From assembly GCF_002901445.1 (NCBI RefSeq), contig NZ_PPPD01000001.1, positions 2,734,501 to 2,798,500 on the forward strand: a stretch of 64,000 nt of DNA. Reading direction: 5' to 3'. Numbering within the stretch: the first letter of the stretch is position 1; each line of letters starts with the position of its first letter. This stretch comes from Deinococcus koreensis. GTDB taxonomy: Bacteria > Deinococcota > Deinococci > Deinococcales > Deinococcaceae. Positions 54,072 to 64,000 of the stretch are shown here, piece by piece. Position numbers and translations under genes: made by a program. The notes under the pieces were generated by a model, which was not told where the DNA came from, ran no database searches, and saw only the letters and a program-made list of their open reading frames with translations.

Positions 54072-56168
54072 ATGATGGGCCGCTGGCCGCGCACGCCGTT
54101 TATCCGGGGGCCGCAGCCCTGGACACTGCGCCGCCTGCTGCGGGCTGGGCTGGCGGGGGTGGGGGTGCTCACGCTGGGCACCGTGGGGCTGGGGCTGGCG
54201 GGGGCGCTGAGCACCGGGGCCTGGGGCCGGGCCTGGAACCTGCGCTCGGAACTCCTGCCCATCGAGGTGCAGGATCGCCGGGGCGACCCGCTGGGCGTGA
54301 TCGACCACTGCCAGGAACGCAGCGCCGTGAACGCCGTGCCCTGCCGCGAGTCGCTGAGCGTGCCGCTTTCGGGGGTCTCGCCGGCCTTCCTGCTGGCCTA
54401 CGTGGCCAAGGAGGACGTGCGCTTCTTCTCGCACGCCGGGGTCGACCTGGGAAGATTGCCCCGCGCGCTTCTCAGCGGCGCGGGCGGCAGCACGATCACC
54501 ATGCAGCTGCTGAAGAACAGCGTGCTGGCCGGCCACTTCGACTACGACACCGGCCGCGAGGGCCTGGGGCTGGTGCTGGGCCGCAAGGCCGCCGAGTTCG
54601 TGCTGGCGCCGCTGATCACCTGGCGCTACGGCCGGCGCGAGGTGCTCGCCATGAGCGTCAATTCGCTGCCCTGGATCGGCATCGGGCAGCGCAAGGGCAT
54701 CTACGACGCGGCGCGGGCCGTGTTCGGCAGCGACCCGGCCGACCTCACGCTGGCGCAGAGCGCCTTTCTGGTGGGCCTGCTGCCCGCGCCGGGGCGCTAC
54801 CTCGTGTCGGAAGACACCCCACCCGAGACCGCCACCGCCCGCTTCCGCGCCATGCGCCGCTCGCAGCTCGTGACCCTGAACATTCTGCGGACGCGTGGGC
54901 TGATCTCCGAACAGACCTATCAGGAGGCGGCGGCCACCCCGCTGGAGCCCCGGCTGTGGCAGGTGGAATACGCGGGCTCGGGCGGCGACCTGCGCGTGGT
55001 GAGCGCCGTGCGGCGCCAGGGTTACCGCCAGGAGCCCGAGCCGGTGTGGGCCATGCAGGAACTCGTGCGACGTGAACTGCGCTCGTCTGGTCTCGATCCC
55101 CGGCGGGTGGGGCGCGTGGTGCTGACCATCGACGCGGGCGCCCAGGCTGCGCTCTCCCGCCGGGTGAGCGGTGAGGGTGAGACCGGCGCCAGGCCCCCCG
55201 GCACCGCCGAGGGCGCGGCCATCGTGGACGTGCGGGGCGGGGGCGTGATCGCGCTGGCGAGCTCCACCGGCGGCGAGCAGAGCAGCCAGCCGGGGCGGCA
55301 GTGGGCGGCGGTGGCCCGGCGGCCGGTCGCCAGCACCGTCAAGCCGCTGCTGTACGCGGTCTCTTTCGGCGAGGGCCTGACCCAGCTTTCCACCTTCCGG
55401 GACGAGGCCACGCGCTACGGGGCGCAGGCCATCGGCAACAACTCCGGCACCTTCCTGAACCGCGCGGTCAGCGTGCGCGAGGCCAACACCCGATCGCTGA
55501 ACACCGTGGCCGTGCAGGTCGGCAGCGGGCGCGAGGCCGCGCTGCGGCGCGTGCTGGCGGGGGTGGGCTACACCGAAGACCCCGGCAACCGCTCCAGCCC
55601 GGCGCTGGGCACCTGGCGGGCCTCGCCGCTGAGCGTGGCGGCGGCCTACGCCTCCTTCGCCTCTGCCGGCCAGCTCTGCCCGCCGCACCTGCTGGCCGAG
55701 GCCTACGACCGCTCGGGCCGCCCCCTCCCGCTGCCCCGCCGGGCCTGCGCGGAGCTGTGGGACGAGGTGGTGGCCGCCCAGACCTTCGACCTCCTGACCG
55801 GCGCGGTGCAGGATCGTGCCAGCCACGTCCGCTTCCTGCGGCCCTCGCTGGCTGACCGCCTGACGGGCCGCGCCATGCCGCTGGGCGCCAAATCCGGCAC
55901 CACCGACGACGTGAACGACACGTGGTGCGCGGGCCTGACCCCGCAGTACGCGATGGCCGTCTGGCTGGGCGATCCGGACGGCCGCGTCAGCGTGCCGGTA
56001 AACCTCTACCGCGAGCAGGCCGCCTGCCGGGAACTCTCTTTGCTGCGAACCCTGCCCCACGACCTGAAGACCCCCCCGGCGCCGCCCGGCCTGACCCGCG
56101 TGGGCGGCGTGGCGGTGCCCCTCGCCGGCCTCAGACCCCGCAATCCCACCCCGCCCTCACCGCGCTGA
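54072..56168 (+). CDS. class A penicillin-binding protein, PBP1C-like
   Basis: A 698-residue bifunctional peptidoglycan synthase. It has a membrane anchor at about residues 22-48, then a glycosyltransferase-51 domain with catalytic E114 in KEDVRFFSHAGVD and GGSTITMQLLKN. The transpeptidase domain follows with S421-T-V-K424, an SLN motif in NTRSLNT, and KSG at 607-609. The C-terminus ends shortly after the transpeptidase without further domains. It is exported by the N-terminal helix and acts outside the membrane. The first ATG (54072) and the next one (54075) are both possible. Confidence 0.9.
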   Translation: MMGRWPRTPFIRGPQPWTLRRLLRAGLAGVGVLTLGTVGLGLAGALSTGAWGRAWNLRSELLPIEVQDRRGDPLGVIDHCQERSAVNAVPCRESLSVPLSGVSPAFLLAYVAKEDVRFFSHAGVDLGRLPRALLSGAGGSTITMQLLKNSVLAGHFDYDTGREGLGLVLGRKAAEFVLAPLITWRYGRREVLAMSVNSLPWIGIGQRKGIYDAARAVFGSDPADLTLAQSAFLVGLLPAPGRYLVSEDTPPETATARFRAMRRSQLVTLNILRTRGLISEQTYQEAAATPLEPRLWQVEYAGSGGDLRVVSAVRRQGYRQEPEPVWAMQELVRRELRSSGLDPRRVGRVVLTIDAGAQAALSRRVSGEGETGARPPGTAEGAAIVDVRGGGVIALASSTGGEQSSQPGRQWAAVARRPVASTVKPLLYAVSFGEGLTQLSTFRDEATRYGAQAIGNNSGTFLNRAVSVREANTRSLNTVAVQVGSGREAALRRVLAGVGYTEDPGNRSSPALGTWRASPLSVAAAYASFASAGQLCPPHLLAEAYDRSGRPLPLPRRACAELWDEVVAAQTFDLLTGAVQDRASHVRFLRPSLADRLTGRAMPLGAKSGTTDDVNDTWCAGLTPQYAMAVWLGDPDGRVSVPVNLYREQAACRELSLLRTLPHDLKTPPAPPGLTRVGGVAVPLAGLRPRNPTPPSPR

Positions 56169-56224
56169 GCCAGACTTTTTGCTGAGCCAGACTGTCGAGT
56201 GAGCCAGACCCTTCAGGAGACCCC

Positions 56225-56922
56225 ATGCCCATCCCCGCCGCCCTGAGCCTGCTGCCCCTGCTGGTGCCCACGCCCCTGAGCGCCGCCTCCGTGCTGGGTC
56301 TGACCACCCCGCCCCTGCATCTGGTGCTGGCGGTGGACATGACCGGCAGCTCCAAGAACCCGGCCTACGGCTACGCCCGGCAGGCCCGGCTGCTCGCCCA
56401 GAGCGTGATGCTCAATCAGGTGCGCTCCGGCGACACGCTGAGCCTGCTGCGGGTGTGCAGCGGCGTGCAGACGGTCGCGGATTTCACCTTCCAGTCCAAA
56501 AGTGGCGCCCGGCTCGCCCGCGCCGACATCCTGCGCTACACCGACGCCCTGACGAGACCCTGCACCGGCAGGGGCAGCGCCATCAGCGCCGCGCTCTCGC
56601 AGGCGGGCACCCTGGCCGCCCGCACCACGGGCGTGCGCGACGTGCTGATCCTCTTCACCGACGGCGCCCTGAACGACGACCCGCAGCGCGCGAGCCTGGG
56701 CGGCCGGGTGCAGACCCTGCTGGGCGCCAGCGCGACCCGGCAGCTCTTCCTGGCCGGACTGAGCCCCGAGGCCGGCGCGGGCGGTACGTCCATCCGGGAC
56801 GCCTTCGTGAAGGCGCTGGGCGCCGCGGCCGACGACCGCCGGGTGCTGATGGCCGGGGCCTACGACCTCCAGAACGTCTACCCGGTCTTCGCCGAGCGCG
56901 TGAAGAAGGCCCGGAGCGGCGC

Positions 56923-56926
<4 letters not shown>
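56225..56926 (+). CDS. exported VWA-like protein
   Basis: A 233-residue protein. The signal peptide or anchor covers residues 1-22. The VWA fold follows, with the metal-site variant DMTGSS at 38-43 (threonine in place of the first serine), RGSAISAALSQAG and VRDVLILFTDG. It is coupled through GTGA to the coiled-coil membrane protein gene downstream and lies 57 bases after the PBP gene. A ribosome site (AGGAG) precedes the ATG. The role is unknown; a sensor or scaffold of the envelope is plausible. Confidence 0.78.
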
Positions 56927-58419
<1,493 letters not shown>

Positions 58420-58510
58420 GAGAGGGGGTACCCACCACGCCCCTGCTCTTATCTTCCATCCAGCTGAGCGGGGAGCCGATCACCTCGACTCCCCGCGTGT
58501 GCTCCAGCCC

Positions 58511-59080
58511 TTATTTCAGGGTCAGGCTGGTCAGGATCGCGCGGCCGCTCTCCAGCAGTTCGGCGGGCGCGCCGACCGGCGTGACCAGCGTGGCGGTGAA
58601 GATGCGGTTGTTCTTGACGGTGAACACCTGCGTCCAGCGCACCTGGCCGCCCTCGCCGTTGCCGACCAGCGTCCAGAGGATGGCGTCCCGGCCGCTCAGC
58701 TTGATCGTCTTCTCGCCGACGATCTTCAGGCTCTCCTTGCTCAGCGAGGGCAGGTTCTTGACGTTGATGTCGCGCACGTCGGCCAGGGTCACCTTCAGGT
58801 CGGCGGGCACGTCGTTGACCACCACGGTCACCGTCGGGCGGATGGTGCCCAGCGGCTTGCTGACGAACGCCACGTCCGCGCCGGGCACGTTCTTGAACGG
58901 TGTCCAGCCGGCGGGCACGCGGATGGAGTAGCCCTTCTGGCTGGTGGCGGTGATGGCCTCAATCGTCCGCTCACCCGCGGCCGGGGGCGTGGTCGGAGAG
59001 GCCGGGGTGGCCGTCTGGGCCAGGGTCAGGGGAGACAGCGCCCCGCAGAACAGGGCCAGGGTCAGGGCAAAACGTTTCAC
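58511..59080 (-). CDS. secreted PsbP/DcrB-like lipid- or envelope-associated protein
   Basis: A 189-residue exported protein. The signal peptide ends near LAQ (about residue 21) and is followed by a short T/P-rich stretch. The mature domain begins GYSIRVPAGWTPFKN, like the DcrB/PsbP (DUF1795) fold, with further strands through FTVKNNRIFTATLVTP. Function unknown. The GTG at 59080 is preceded by TAGCCT and a 7-base spacer; the very long upstream extension of this frame is antisense to other genes. Confidence 0.75.
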   Translation of the reverse strand: MKRFALTLALFCGALSPLTLAQTATPASPTTPPAAGERTIEAITATSQKGYSIRVPAGWTPFKNVPGADVAFVSKPLGTIRPTVTVVVNDVPADLKVTLADVRDINVKNLPSLSKESLKIVGEKTIKLSGRDAILWTLVGNGEGGQVRWTQVFTVKNNRIFTATLVTPVGAPAELLESGRAILTSLTLK

Positions 59081-59093
59081 GCCCCGCAGGCTA
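59081..59093 (-). promoter_or_regulatory. leaderless promoter of the PsbP/DcrB-like gene
   Basis: TAGCCT at 59093-59088, 7 bases, then the GTG at 59080. Confidence 0.55.
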
Positions 59094-59234
59094 GAGCCTG
59101 AAAGTGAGCTGAACCTGACGAAGCCGGCGCTGCGCCGGGGTTTGCCTCCGCCGGGACTGCCCCCGCCCGGCCTGCCCTGAGGATTCCCAACCCACGCTAA
59201 AGCCGAACCGGATGGAAAGCTGACCTGAGCCCCA

Positions 59235-59249
59235 TATAAAGGGGAGGTA
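59235..59249 (+). promoter_or_regulatory. promoter of the beta-propeller lipoprotein gene
   Basis: TATAAA at 59235-59240 lies 8 bases before the ATG. The GGGGAGG between them is too close to the ATG for a normal ribosome site, so a leaderless message is likely. Confidence 0.45.
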
Positions 59250-60178
59250 TGCCAAAACTCATGACTGCCGTGCTGCTGACCGCCGCCCTCGCCGCCTGTG
59301 GTCTCGTCAAGGCCCCCCTGGTGAGCACCTATACGCTGCCTGGAAACGCCGTCTATCCGGAAGGCATCGCGCACCGGGCGGGCAGCCAGAACTTCTACGT
59401 CGGCAGCACGACCGACGGCACCATCTTCCGGGGCACGCTGGGCAAGGCGGCCACCGAGGTCTTCCTCGCGCCCACCGCCGAGCGTCCCACCGCTATCGGC
59501 ATGAAGGTCGATGAGCAGGGCCGGCTGTTTATCGCGGGGGGACCCAGCGGCAAGGTCTTCGTCTACGACACGGCCAGTAAGGCACTGATCCAGGCCTTCA
59601 GCACGCCCGCCGCCACCGCGACCTTCCTCAACGACGTGACCCTGACGCCGGACGCCGCCTACATCACCGATTCGCAGCGGCCCGTGCTGTTCCGCATCGG
59701 GCGCACGGCGGGCGGTCTGGGCACCCTGGAGTCCTGGCTGGACTTCACCGGCACGCCCCTGCAATACGTGGCGGGCTTCAACCTGAACGGCATCGCCTCC
59801 ACCCCGGACGGCAAGTACCTGATCGTGGTGCAGTCGAACACCGGCAAGCTGTTCCGCATCACCGTGGCCGACAAGTCCGTGACCGAGATCAACCTGGGCG
59901 GCGCCGCGGTCACCAGCGGCGACGGCATCCTGCTGAGCGGCCAGACCCTGTACGTGGTTCGCAACTCGGCCGTGCTGATCGTGCCGGTCGCGCTGTCGGC
60001 GGATTTCAGCAGCGGCACCCTGGGTACGGCCTTCACCGATCCCAGCCTGCGCTTCCCCACGACCATCGCGCAGGAGGGCAACCGCCTGCTGGTGGTCAAC
60101 TCGCAGTTCGACAAGCGCGGCCCGGGTCTGACGCCGGAACTGCCCTTCACCGTGTCCAACGTGGCTCTGCCCAGGTAG
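59249..60178 (+). CDS. lipoprotein with SMP-30-like beta-propeller
   Basis: A 309-residue lipoprotein. The lipobox is LAAC with C17. The mature part has repeated beta-sheet modules of propeller type (YPEGIAHRAGSQNFYVGST, GMKVDEQGRLFIAGG, LNGIASTPDGKYLIVVQSN), like the SMP-30/gluconolactonase or YncE-type families. Motifs needed for lactonase metal binding cannot be confirmed. It probably sits on the outer face of the membrane. Role unknown. Confidence 0.82.
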   Translation: MPKLMTAVLLTAALAACGLVKAPLVSTYTLPGNAVYPEGIAHRAGSQNFYVGSTTDGTIFRGTLGKAATEVFLAPTAERPTAIGMKVDEQGRLFIAGGPSGKVFVYDTASKALIQAFSTPAATATFLNDVTLTPDAAYITDSQRPVLFRIGRTAGGLGTLESWLDFTGTPLQYVAGFNLNGIASTPDGKYLIVVQSNTGKLFRITVADKSVTEINLGGAAVTSGDGILLSGQTLYVVRNSAVLIVPVALSADFSSGTLGTAFTDPSLRFPTTIAQEGNRLLVVNSQFDKRGPGLTPELPFTVSNVALPR

Positions 60179-60273
60179 CCGGGGGCACGCAGCAGCGACA
60201 ACATGATTCTCGGGGCGGCGCAGGTCAGGGCGGGTTGACCTGCGCCGCCGTCTGCCCCTTCGTCCAGATGGCG

Positions 60274-61704
60274 TCAGCCCGTTCCAGCCGGCTCGGCCGC
60301 CAGCGCCCGGACGAACTCCGCCGTACCGCCGCTCAGGTGGAGGTGGTGAGTCAGGCCCGCCGGAGCGTCCTCCGCCCGGTGCGCGACGACCATCAGGTGC
60401 GTGCCGCCGCGCGCCAACTCGGGCAGCAGGGCCAGGAAGCGGGCCCTGGAGTAGGTGTCGAGGAAGTCCAGCCCTTCGTCCAGGATCAGCAGGCGGGGCC
60501 GGTGGACGACCGCGCGGGCCAGCAGCAGGCGCCGGAGCTGCCCCTGCGAGAGCGTGGCGGCGCTGCGTCCCAGCAGCTCGCCCAGGCCCAGGTACGCGGC
60601 GATGGCCTCCACCTCCCCGCCCTGCGTGCCGGACAGCTCCGGCGCGAAGCCCTCGCTGCCGCTCCAGGCGCTGGCGATCACCTCCTGGCCCGTCCACTCG
60701 CGGCGCTGCCGGATGCCGGTCTCGGCCCCGACCAGCCCCACCGTGCGCCGCCGCTCGCTCAGCAGGTCGCGCCTCAGGTACGGGCGCGTGACCTCGCCGC
60801 CCAGAGCGGGCCAGAACTCGCCGGCCACCAGCCGGGCGAGCGTGCTCTTGCCGGAGCCGTTCTCGCCCGTGACCAGCCAGTGCTGCCCGGCCTGCCACGT
60901 CCACGAGAGCGGCCCCAGCGCCCGGTGCCCATTGCGGAAGATCTCGGCGCCGCGCAGCCGCACCAGGTCGCCGGAGCCGGGCGGGCGGGGCAGGGGAGAC
61001 GGAATGGGCGGCCTGGAGGCGTGGAACTCGTCGGCCAGCCGGCCGTCCTCCACGCGCAGGGTGCGCCAGGGCAGCGCCGGGGCCTCGTCGGGTCGGTGGG
61101 TCGCCAGGATCACGGCGACTCCGGAGGCGTGGAGGTCTCCCAGCACGCCCCCCAGTTCCGCCCGCGCCCCCTCGCTCAGGCCGTCCGTGAATTCGTCGAG
61201 CAGCACGAGTTCGGGCGAGGGCATCAGGGCGCGGGCCAGCACCACCCGCCGCCGCTGGCCGTGGCTGAGGGTGCGGAAATCGCGCTCCAGCAGGGCGCCG
61301 ATCCCGGTCAGGGCCACCACTTCGGTCAGCCTGGCCTCGGCGGCCGGACTGCCGCCCCAGAGGTTCAGGGCTTCGCCCTCGAACCCGGCCAGCAGCACGT
61401 CGCGCACGGTCTGCACCCAGTCGCGGGTCAGGAAGAACGCCTCGGCGTCCGGGCCGACCAGGGACAGCGTGCGGCGGGCCTGCACGGCGGAGCGGCGTGG
61501 AACCCCGCCCAGGCCGTAGGTGCGCCTCCCGCCGACCGGGGCGACCTCACCGGCCAGCACCCTCAGCAGCGTGGTCTTGCCGCCGCCGTTCGGGCCGGAG
61601 AGCCGGATGGCCTCGCCCGGCTGGATGTGCAGGGTGACGTGCTGGAGCAGGCTCCGGCCTCCGGCGATCACGGTGACGTCTTGCAGCTCGACCAGGGGCA
61701 GCAT
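60274..61704 (-). CDS. duplicated ABC ATPase (PhrA/ModF-like)
   Basis: A 476-residue protein with two ABC ATPase domains in one chain. The first Walker A is GPNGGGKTT at 37-45 and the second is GENGSGKST near residue 279. The signatures are LSHGQRRRVVLARAL and LSQGQLRRLLLARAV, each followed by a Walker B (LVLLDEFTDGL, LLILDEGLDFL). There are no membrane helices and no permease gene beside it. Its architecture resembles ModF/PhrA-type proteins whose role is unclear. The ATG at 61704 is chosen since TACACT lies 8 bases upstream. Confidence 0.85.
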   Translation of the reverse strand: MLPLVELQDVTVIAGGRSLLQHVTLHIQPGEAIRLSGPNGGGKTTLLRVLAGEVAPVGGRRTYGLGGVPRRSAVQARRTLSLVGPDAEAFFLTRDWVQTVRDVLLAGFEGEALNLWGGSPAAEARLTEVVALTGIGALLERDFRTLSHGQRRRVVLARALMPSPELVLLDEFTDGLSEGARAELGGVLGDLHASGVAVILATHRPDEAPALPWRTLRVEDGRLADEFHASRPPIPSPLPRPPGSGDLVRLRGAEIFRNGHRALGPLSWTWQAGQHWLVTGENGSGKSTLARLVAGEFWPALGGEVTRPYLRRDLLSERRRTVGLVGAETGIRQRREWTGQEVIASAWSGSEGFAPELSGTQGGEVEAIAAYLGLGELLGRSAATLSQGQLRRLLLARAVVHRPRLLILDEGLDFLDTYSRARFLALLPELARGGTHLMVVAHRAEDAPAGLTHHLHLSGGTAEFVRALAAEPAGTG

Positions 61705-61718
61705 CGGGCCTGAGTGTA
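61705..61718 (-). promoter_or_regulatory. near-leaderless promoter of the duplicated ABC ATPase gene
   Basis: TACACT at 61718-61713, 8 bases, then the ATG at 61704. Confidence 0.5.
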
Positions 61719-61791
61719 GCGGTGCGGTGGGCATGGTCGGGCGTGACGAAGTCCGGTTTCATCCACCCCCCTCCCGTGCTTCCATAGCCCC

Positions 61792-62346
61792 ATGCCGCGC
61801 ACCCTCCACCTCATCAAACATGGAAGACCGACGATCGTTCCGGGCGTGCCGGCGCACGAGTGGGCACTGGCGGAAGGTGCGCTGGACGGCCTCCCGGCGC
61901 TGGTCGCCCGGCTCACCCCCCGGCCCGACCTCGTGGTGTCCAGCGAGGAGCCCAAGGCGGTGGCGACGGCTCAGGGGCTGGCGGCGGCGCTGGGGGTGCC
62001 GCACCGACGCATGGTCGGCCTGCACGAACAGCTGCGCTACACGTCCCCCTTCCACGCCGATCCTGCCGACTTCGAGGCCGAGATCGCCCGGTTCTTCCAG
62101 CATCCGGATCAGGTCGTGTCGGGTGAGGAGAGTGCCGAGGGTGCCCGAAGCCGCTTCGGCAACGCGGTGAACGCCGTCCTGGCCGCCAATGGGCAGGACA
62201 CCATCGCCATCGTCGCGCACGGCACGGTGATCAGCCTGCTGGCGGCCCAGGCGAACAGGCTCGACCCGCTGCCGCTGTGGCGGTCGCTGGGGCTGCTGGG
62301 CGTGCTCACACTCGACGTTCCTGGCCTGCGTCTGCGGGAACGTTAG
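61792..62346 (+). CDS. histidine phosphatase family protein with altered motif
   Basis: A 184-residue phosphoglycerate-mutase-like protein. The catalytic histidine is H10, but the usual RHG is KHG (LIKHGRPT) here. The partner histidine lies in IVAHGTVISLL, and SSEEPKAVATAQGLA is the second arginine-loop equivalent, again with lysine instead of arginine. These changes may alter the phosphate pocket or the activity. It is 45 bases before the SPFH gene. Substrate unknown. Confidence 0.85.
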   Translation: MPRTLHLIKHGRPTIVPGVPAHEWALAEGALDGLPALVARLTPRPDLVVSSEEPKAVATAQGLAAALGVPHRRMVGLHEQLRYTSPFHADPADFEAEIARFFQHPDQVVSGEESAEGARSRFGNAVNAVLAANGQDTIAIVAHGTVISLLAAQANRLDPLPLWRSLGLLGVLTLDVPGLRLRER

Positions 62347-62385
62347 GCGCCTGGGGCGCGTACTGGCCACTACAGGAGGCAAGAC

Positions 62386-63306
62386 ATGGGATTGACGATC
62401 GTGGTGGTGTTTCTGGTGTTGCTGGTGATCATCACCCTGCTCGCCGGGGTCAAGAGCGTGCCGCAGGGGTACCAGTGGACCCAGGAGCGCTTCGGGAAGT
62501 TCCAGCGCACCCTCAAGCCGGGGCTGAACCTGATCATTCCGTACATCGACCGGATCGGGCGCAAGGTCAACATGATGGAACAGGTCATGGACGTGCCCAG
62601 CCAGGAGATCATCACCCGCGACAACGCGCTGGTGACGGTGGACGGCGTGGTGTTCTACGCCGTGCTGGACGCCGCCAAGGCCAGCTACGAGGTTCGCAAC
62701 CTGGAGCAGGCCACGCTGAACCTCACCATGACCAACATCCGCACGGTCATGGGCTCCATGGATCTGGATGAACTGCTCAGCAACCGCGACCAGATCAACG
62801 CCCGCCTCCTGAGCGTGGTGGACGAGGCCACCGAGCCGTGGGGAGTCAAGGTCACGCGCATCGAGGTCAAGGACATCAAGCCGCCGGCCGATCTGGTCGC
62901 CTCGATGGCCCGCCAGATGAAGGCCGAACGCGAGAAGCGCGCCAACATCCTGGACGCCGAGGGCTTCCGGCAGGCCGCCATCCTGAAGGCCGAGGGTGAG
63001 AAGCAGGCCGAGATCCTGAACGCCGAAGGGGCCCGGCAGGCCGCGTTCCTGCAGTCCGAGGCCCGCGAGCGTCAGGCCCAGGCCGAGGCCGCCGCGACCC
63101 GCATGGTGAGCGAGGCGATCGCCGCCGGCAACGTGCAGGCCATCAACTACTTCGTGGCCCAGCGCTACGTGGACGCCCTGAAGGAGTTCGCCACCTCGCC
63201 CAACCAGAAGACCCTGATCCTGCCGATGGAGGCCACCGCCATCCTGGGCAGCCTGCAGGGCATCGCGGAGGTTGCGAAGGAAGCCTTCGGCGGGCGCAAG
63301 GACTAG
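62386..63306 (+). CDS. SPFH/stomatin-like membrane protein
   Basis: A 306-residue protein with one N-terminal membrane helix (about residues 3-22), a band-7/SPFH domain (about 22-200, with [21 protein letters not shown] and [19 protein letters not shown]) and a long alanine- and glutamate-rich coiled coil that drives oligomer formation. It forms membrane microdomain-type assemblies and usually works with NfeD. A strong ribosome site (CAGGAGG) precedes the ATG. The NfeD gene follows after 4 bases. Confidence 0.93.
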   Translation: MGLTIVVVFLVLLVIITLLAGVKSVPQGYQWTQERFGKFQRTLKPGLNLIIPYIDRIGRKVNMMEQVMDVPSQEIITRDNALVTVDGVVFYAVLDAAKASYEVRNLEQATLNLTMTNIRTVMGSMDLDELLSNRDQINARLLSVVDEATEPWGVKVTRIEVKDIKPPADLVASMARQMKAEREKRANILDAEGFRQAAILKAEGEKQAEILNAEGARQAAFLQSEARERQAQAEAAATRMVSEAIAAGNVQAINYFVAQRYVDALKEFATSPNQKTLILPMEATAILGSLQGIAEVAKEAFGGRKD

Positions 63307-63310
63307 GGCC

Positions 63311-63778
63311 GTGGACTGGCTGCCGACCCTGGAGCGTGTGCAGCCCTGGCACTGGTGGGTGCTGGGCGCTGGCCTGCTGATTCTGGAGGTGCTGGCTCCC
63401 GGCATCTTCTTCGTGTGGCTGGCGCTGGCCGCCTTCATGCTGGGACTGATCGTGTTCGTGCTGCCGGTGCCGGTGGCCCTGCAGCTCCTGCTCTTCGCCG
63501 GCCTCAGCGTGGCCGCCGTGCTGGTCGGGCGGCGCTACGTGAACCGGCTTGTGCTGGGCGGCTCGGAGGGCGACGATATGAACCTGGGCGCGGGCCGCCT
63601 GGTGGGCCGCACCGTGACCGTGACCACCGCCATCCACAACGGCGTGGGCCGCGTGCGGGTGGGCGACTCCGACTGGCGCGCGACCGGCCCGGATACCCCG
63701 GTCGGCGCGAACGTCCTGATCGTGGACGCCGACGGCACGACCCTGATCGTCCGGGAGATCAATGGGACGTGGGTGTAG
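63311..63778 (+). CDS. NfeD-like protein
   Basis: A 155-residue membrane protein with three hydrophobic helices (about residues 13-75) and a C-terminal OB-fold (about 95-155, LVGRTVTVTTAIHNGVGRVRVGDSDWRATG), the short NfeD type that pairs with SPFH proteins. The GTG at 63311 is 4 bases after the SPFH stop, so both are cotranscribed. The pair probably helps quality control or organisation of membrane proteins. Confidence 0.9.
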   Translation: MDWLPTLERVQPWHWWVLGAGLLILEVLAPGIFFVWLALAAFMLGLIVFVLPVPVALQLLLFAGLSVAAVLVGRRYVNRLVLGGSEGDDMNLGAGRLVGRTVTVTTAIHNGVGRVRVGDSDWRATGPDTPVGANVLIVDADGTTLIVREINGTWV

Positions 63779-63798
63779 GGGAGAGAGGGAGAGAGAGG

Positions 63799-63831
63799 GG
63801 CGGCCAGATGGGATGTGTCTGGCCGCCTTGT
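63799..63831. terminator. terminator between NfeD and the last gene
   Basis: GGCGGCCAGA (63799-63808) pairs with TCTGGCCGCC (63818-63827), followed by TTG. It lies between convergent genes. Confidence 0.75.
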
Positions 63832-63850
63832 CCTGTCATGCGTGTCCGCC

Positions 63851-64000
63851 TCAGCGGGCCGGATACAGCCAGCGCCGCAGCGTGCGCGAGAGCAGGGGCA
63901 GCACCGGCCAGTTCAGGAACAGCGTCGCCAGGAACGCCGAGGGCAGGATGGCGGCCCACCATACCCAGTCCTGGGTCAGCGGCCGCGCCAGCCAGGTGAA
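63851..64000 (-). CDS. C-terminal part of a membrane protein (partial)
   Basis: The minus strand is open from the window edge to a TGA at 63853-63851, giving 49 residues. They contain one or more hydrophobic helices (WVWWAAILPSAFLATLFLNW) and end in LPLLSRTLRRWLYPAR. Such an ending recalls the C-terminal membrane region of proteins annotated as antibiotic biosynthesis monooxygenase-like, but this is only a loose similarity. The frame lacks a start in the window because the gene is cut. Codon choice is normal for a real gene. Confidence 0.65.
   Translation of the reverse strand, partial: FTWLARPLTQDWVWWAAILPSAFLATLFLNWPVLPLLSRTLRRWLYPAR

Noticed and set aside
59081..60904. Upstream extension of the PsbP/DcrB-like frame to 60904
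   Set aside because: It runs antisense through the lipoprotein gene and out of frame inside the ABC gene. The GTG at 59080 gives a signal peptide and has its own promoter box.

Overview
The window is about 64 kb of very GC-rich, densely packed bacterial chromosome. Protein family content and promoter style suggest a Deinococcus species; this assignment is inference, since no rRNA or marker phylogeny is available here. It holds about 60 protein genes, one tRNA (Ile, GAT), no rRNA, no CRISPR array and no recognisable transposase. Many first genes of transcription units carry a TANNNT -10 hexamer only 6 to 8 bases before the start codon. That implies leaderless mRNAs, which are known to be common in Deinococcus. 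Genes inside operons instead have Shine-Dalgarno sites or GTGA/TGATG overlaps.

Layout. 1-4.5 kb: end of queA, an M3 oligopeptidase, a secreted CAP protein, a 3-hydroxybutyrate dehydrogenase. 4.5-14 kb (minus): a large MalT/SARP-like activator, a small membrane protein, then a branched-chain amino-acid ABC operon (livJ, an alpha/beta hydrolase, livH, livM, livG, livF). 14-18.6 kb (plus): LtrA, a MetX-like acyltransferase, an alpha/beta hydrolase and both subunits of a 3-oxoacid CoA-transferase. 18.7-22.6 kb: a CBS/ACT protein, two Skp/OmpH-like periplasmic proteins, a flavin-type oxidoreductase and an MFS carrier. 23-26 kb: ferrous-iron feoABC operon. 26-30.4 kb (minus): a MazEF-like toxin-antitoxin, an RluA pseudouridine synthase, an FMN reductase, an M48 protease and a DUF898 membrane protein. 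30.5-34 kb: cold-shock protein, a gamma-carbonic anhydrase coupled to an unknown gene, an SDR. 34-39 kb: a secreted VWA protein with four Ig-like repeats, then recG and a small HAD protein. 39-44.6 kb: Ca2+/H+ exchanger, DHA2 efflux pump, aldo/keto reductase, dGTPase, tRNA-Ile. 44.6-48 kb: M28 peptidase, DMT permease with divergent MarR regulator and a chloramphenicol-phosphotransferase-like kinase. 48-52.3 kb: a small helical protein, lipA/lipB, GNAT, a coiled-coil protein and rplS. 52.6-59 kb: a Cof-like phosphatase and an envelope cluster (small membrane protein, PBP1C-like penicillin-binding protein, VWA protein, coiled-coil four-TM protein). 59-64 kb: beta-propeller lipoprotein, duplicated ABC ATPase, histidine phosphatase, SPFH/NfeD pair and the end of a membrane protein.

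Themes. Much of the window is housekeeping and transport (lipoate, L19, RecG, queuosine, tRNA modification, iron, amino acids). CoA-transferase and 3-hydroxybutyrate dehydrogenase are consistent with ketone-body or polyhydroxybutyrate use, though they lie 13 kb apart. The least explained parts are the intergenic repeats: imperfect hairpin elements at 3.6, 17.9 and 43.1 kb, and a longer dispersed element at 22.7, 40.3 and 53.5 kb. Also unexplained are two surface-type VWA proteins and several uncharacterised coupled gene pairs.
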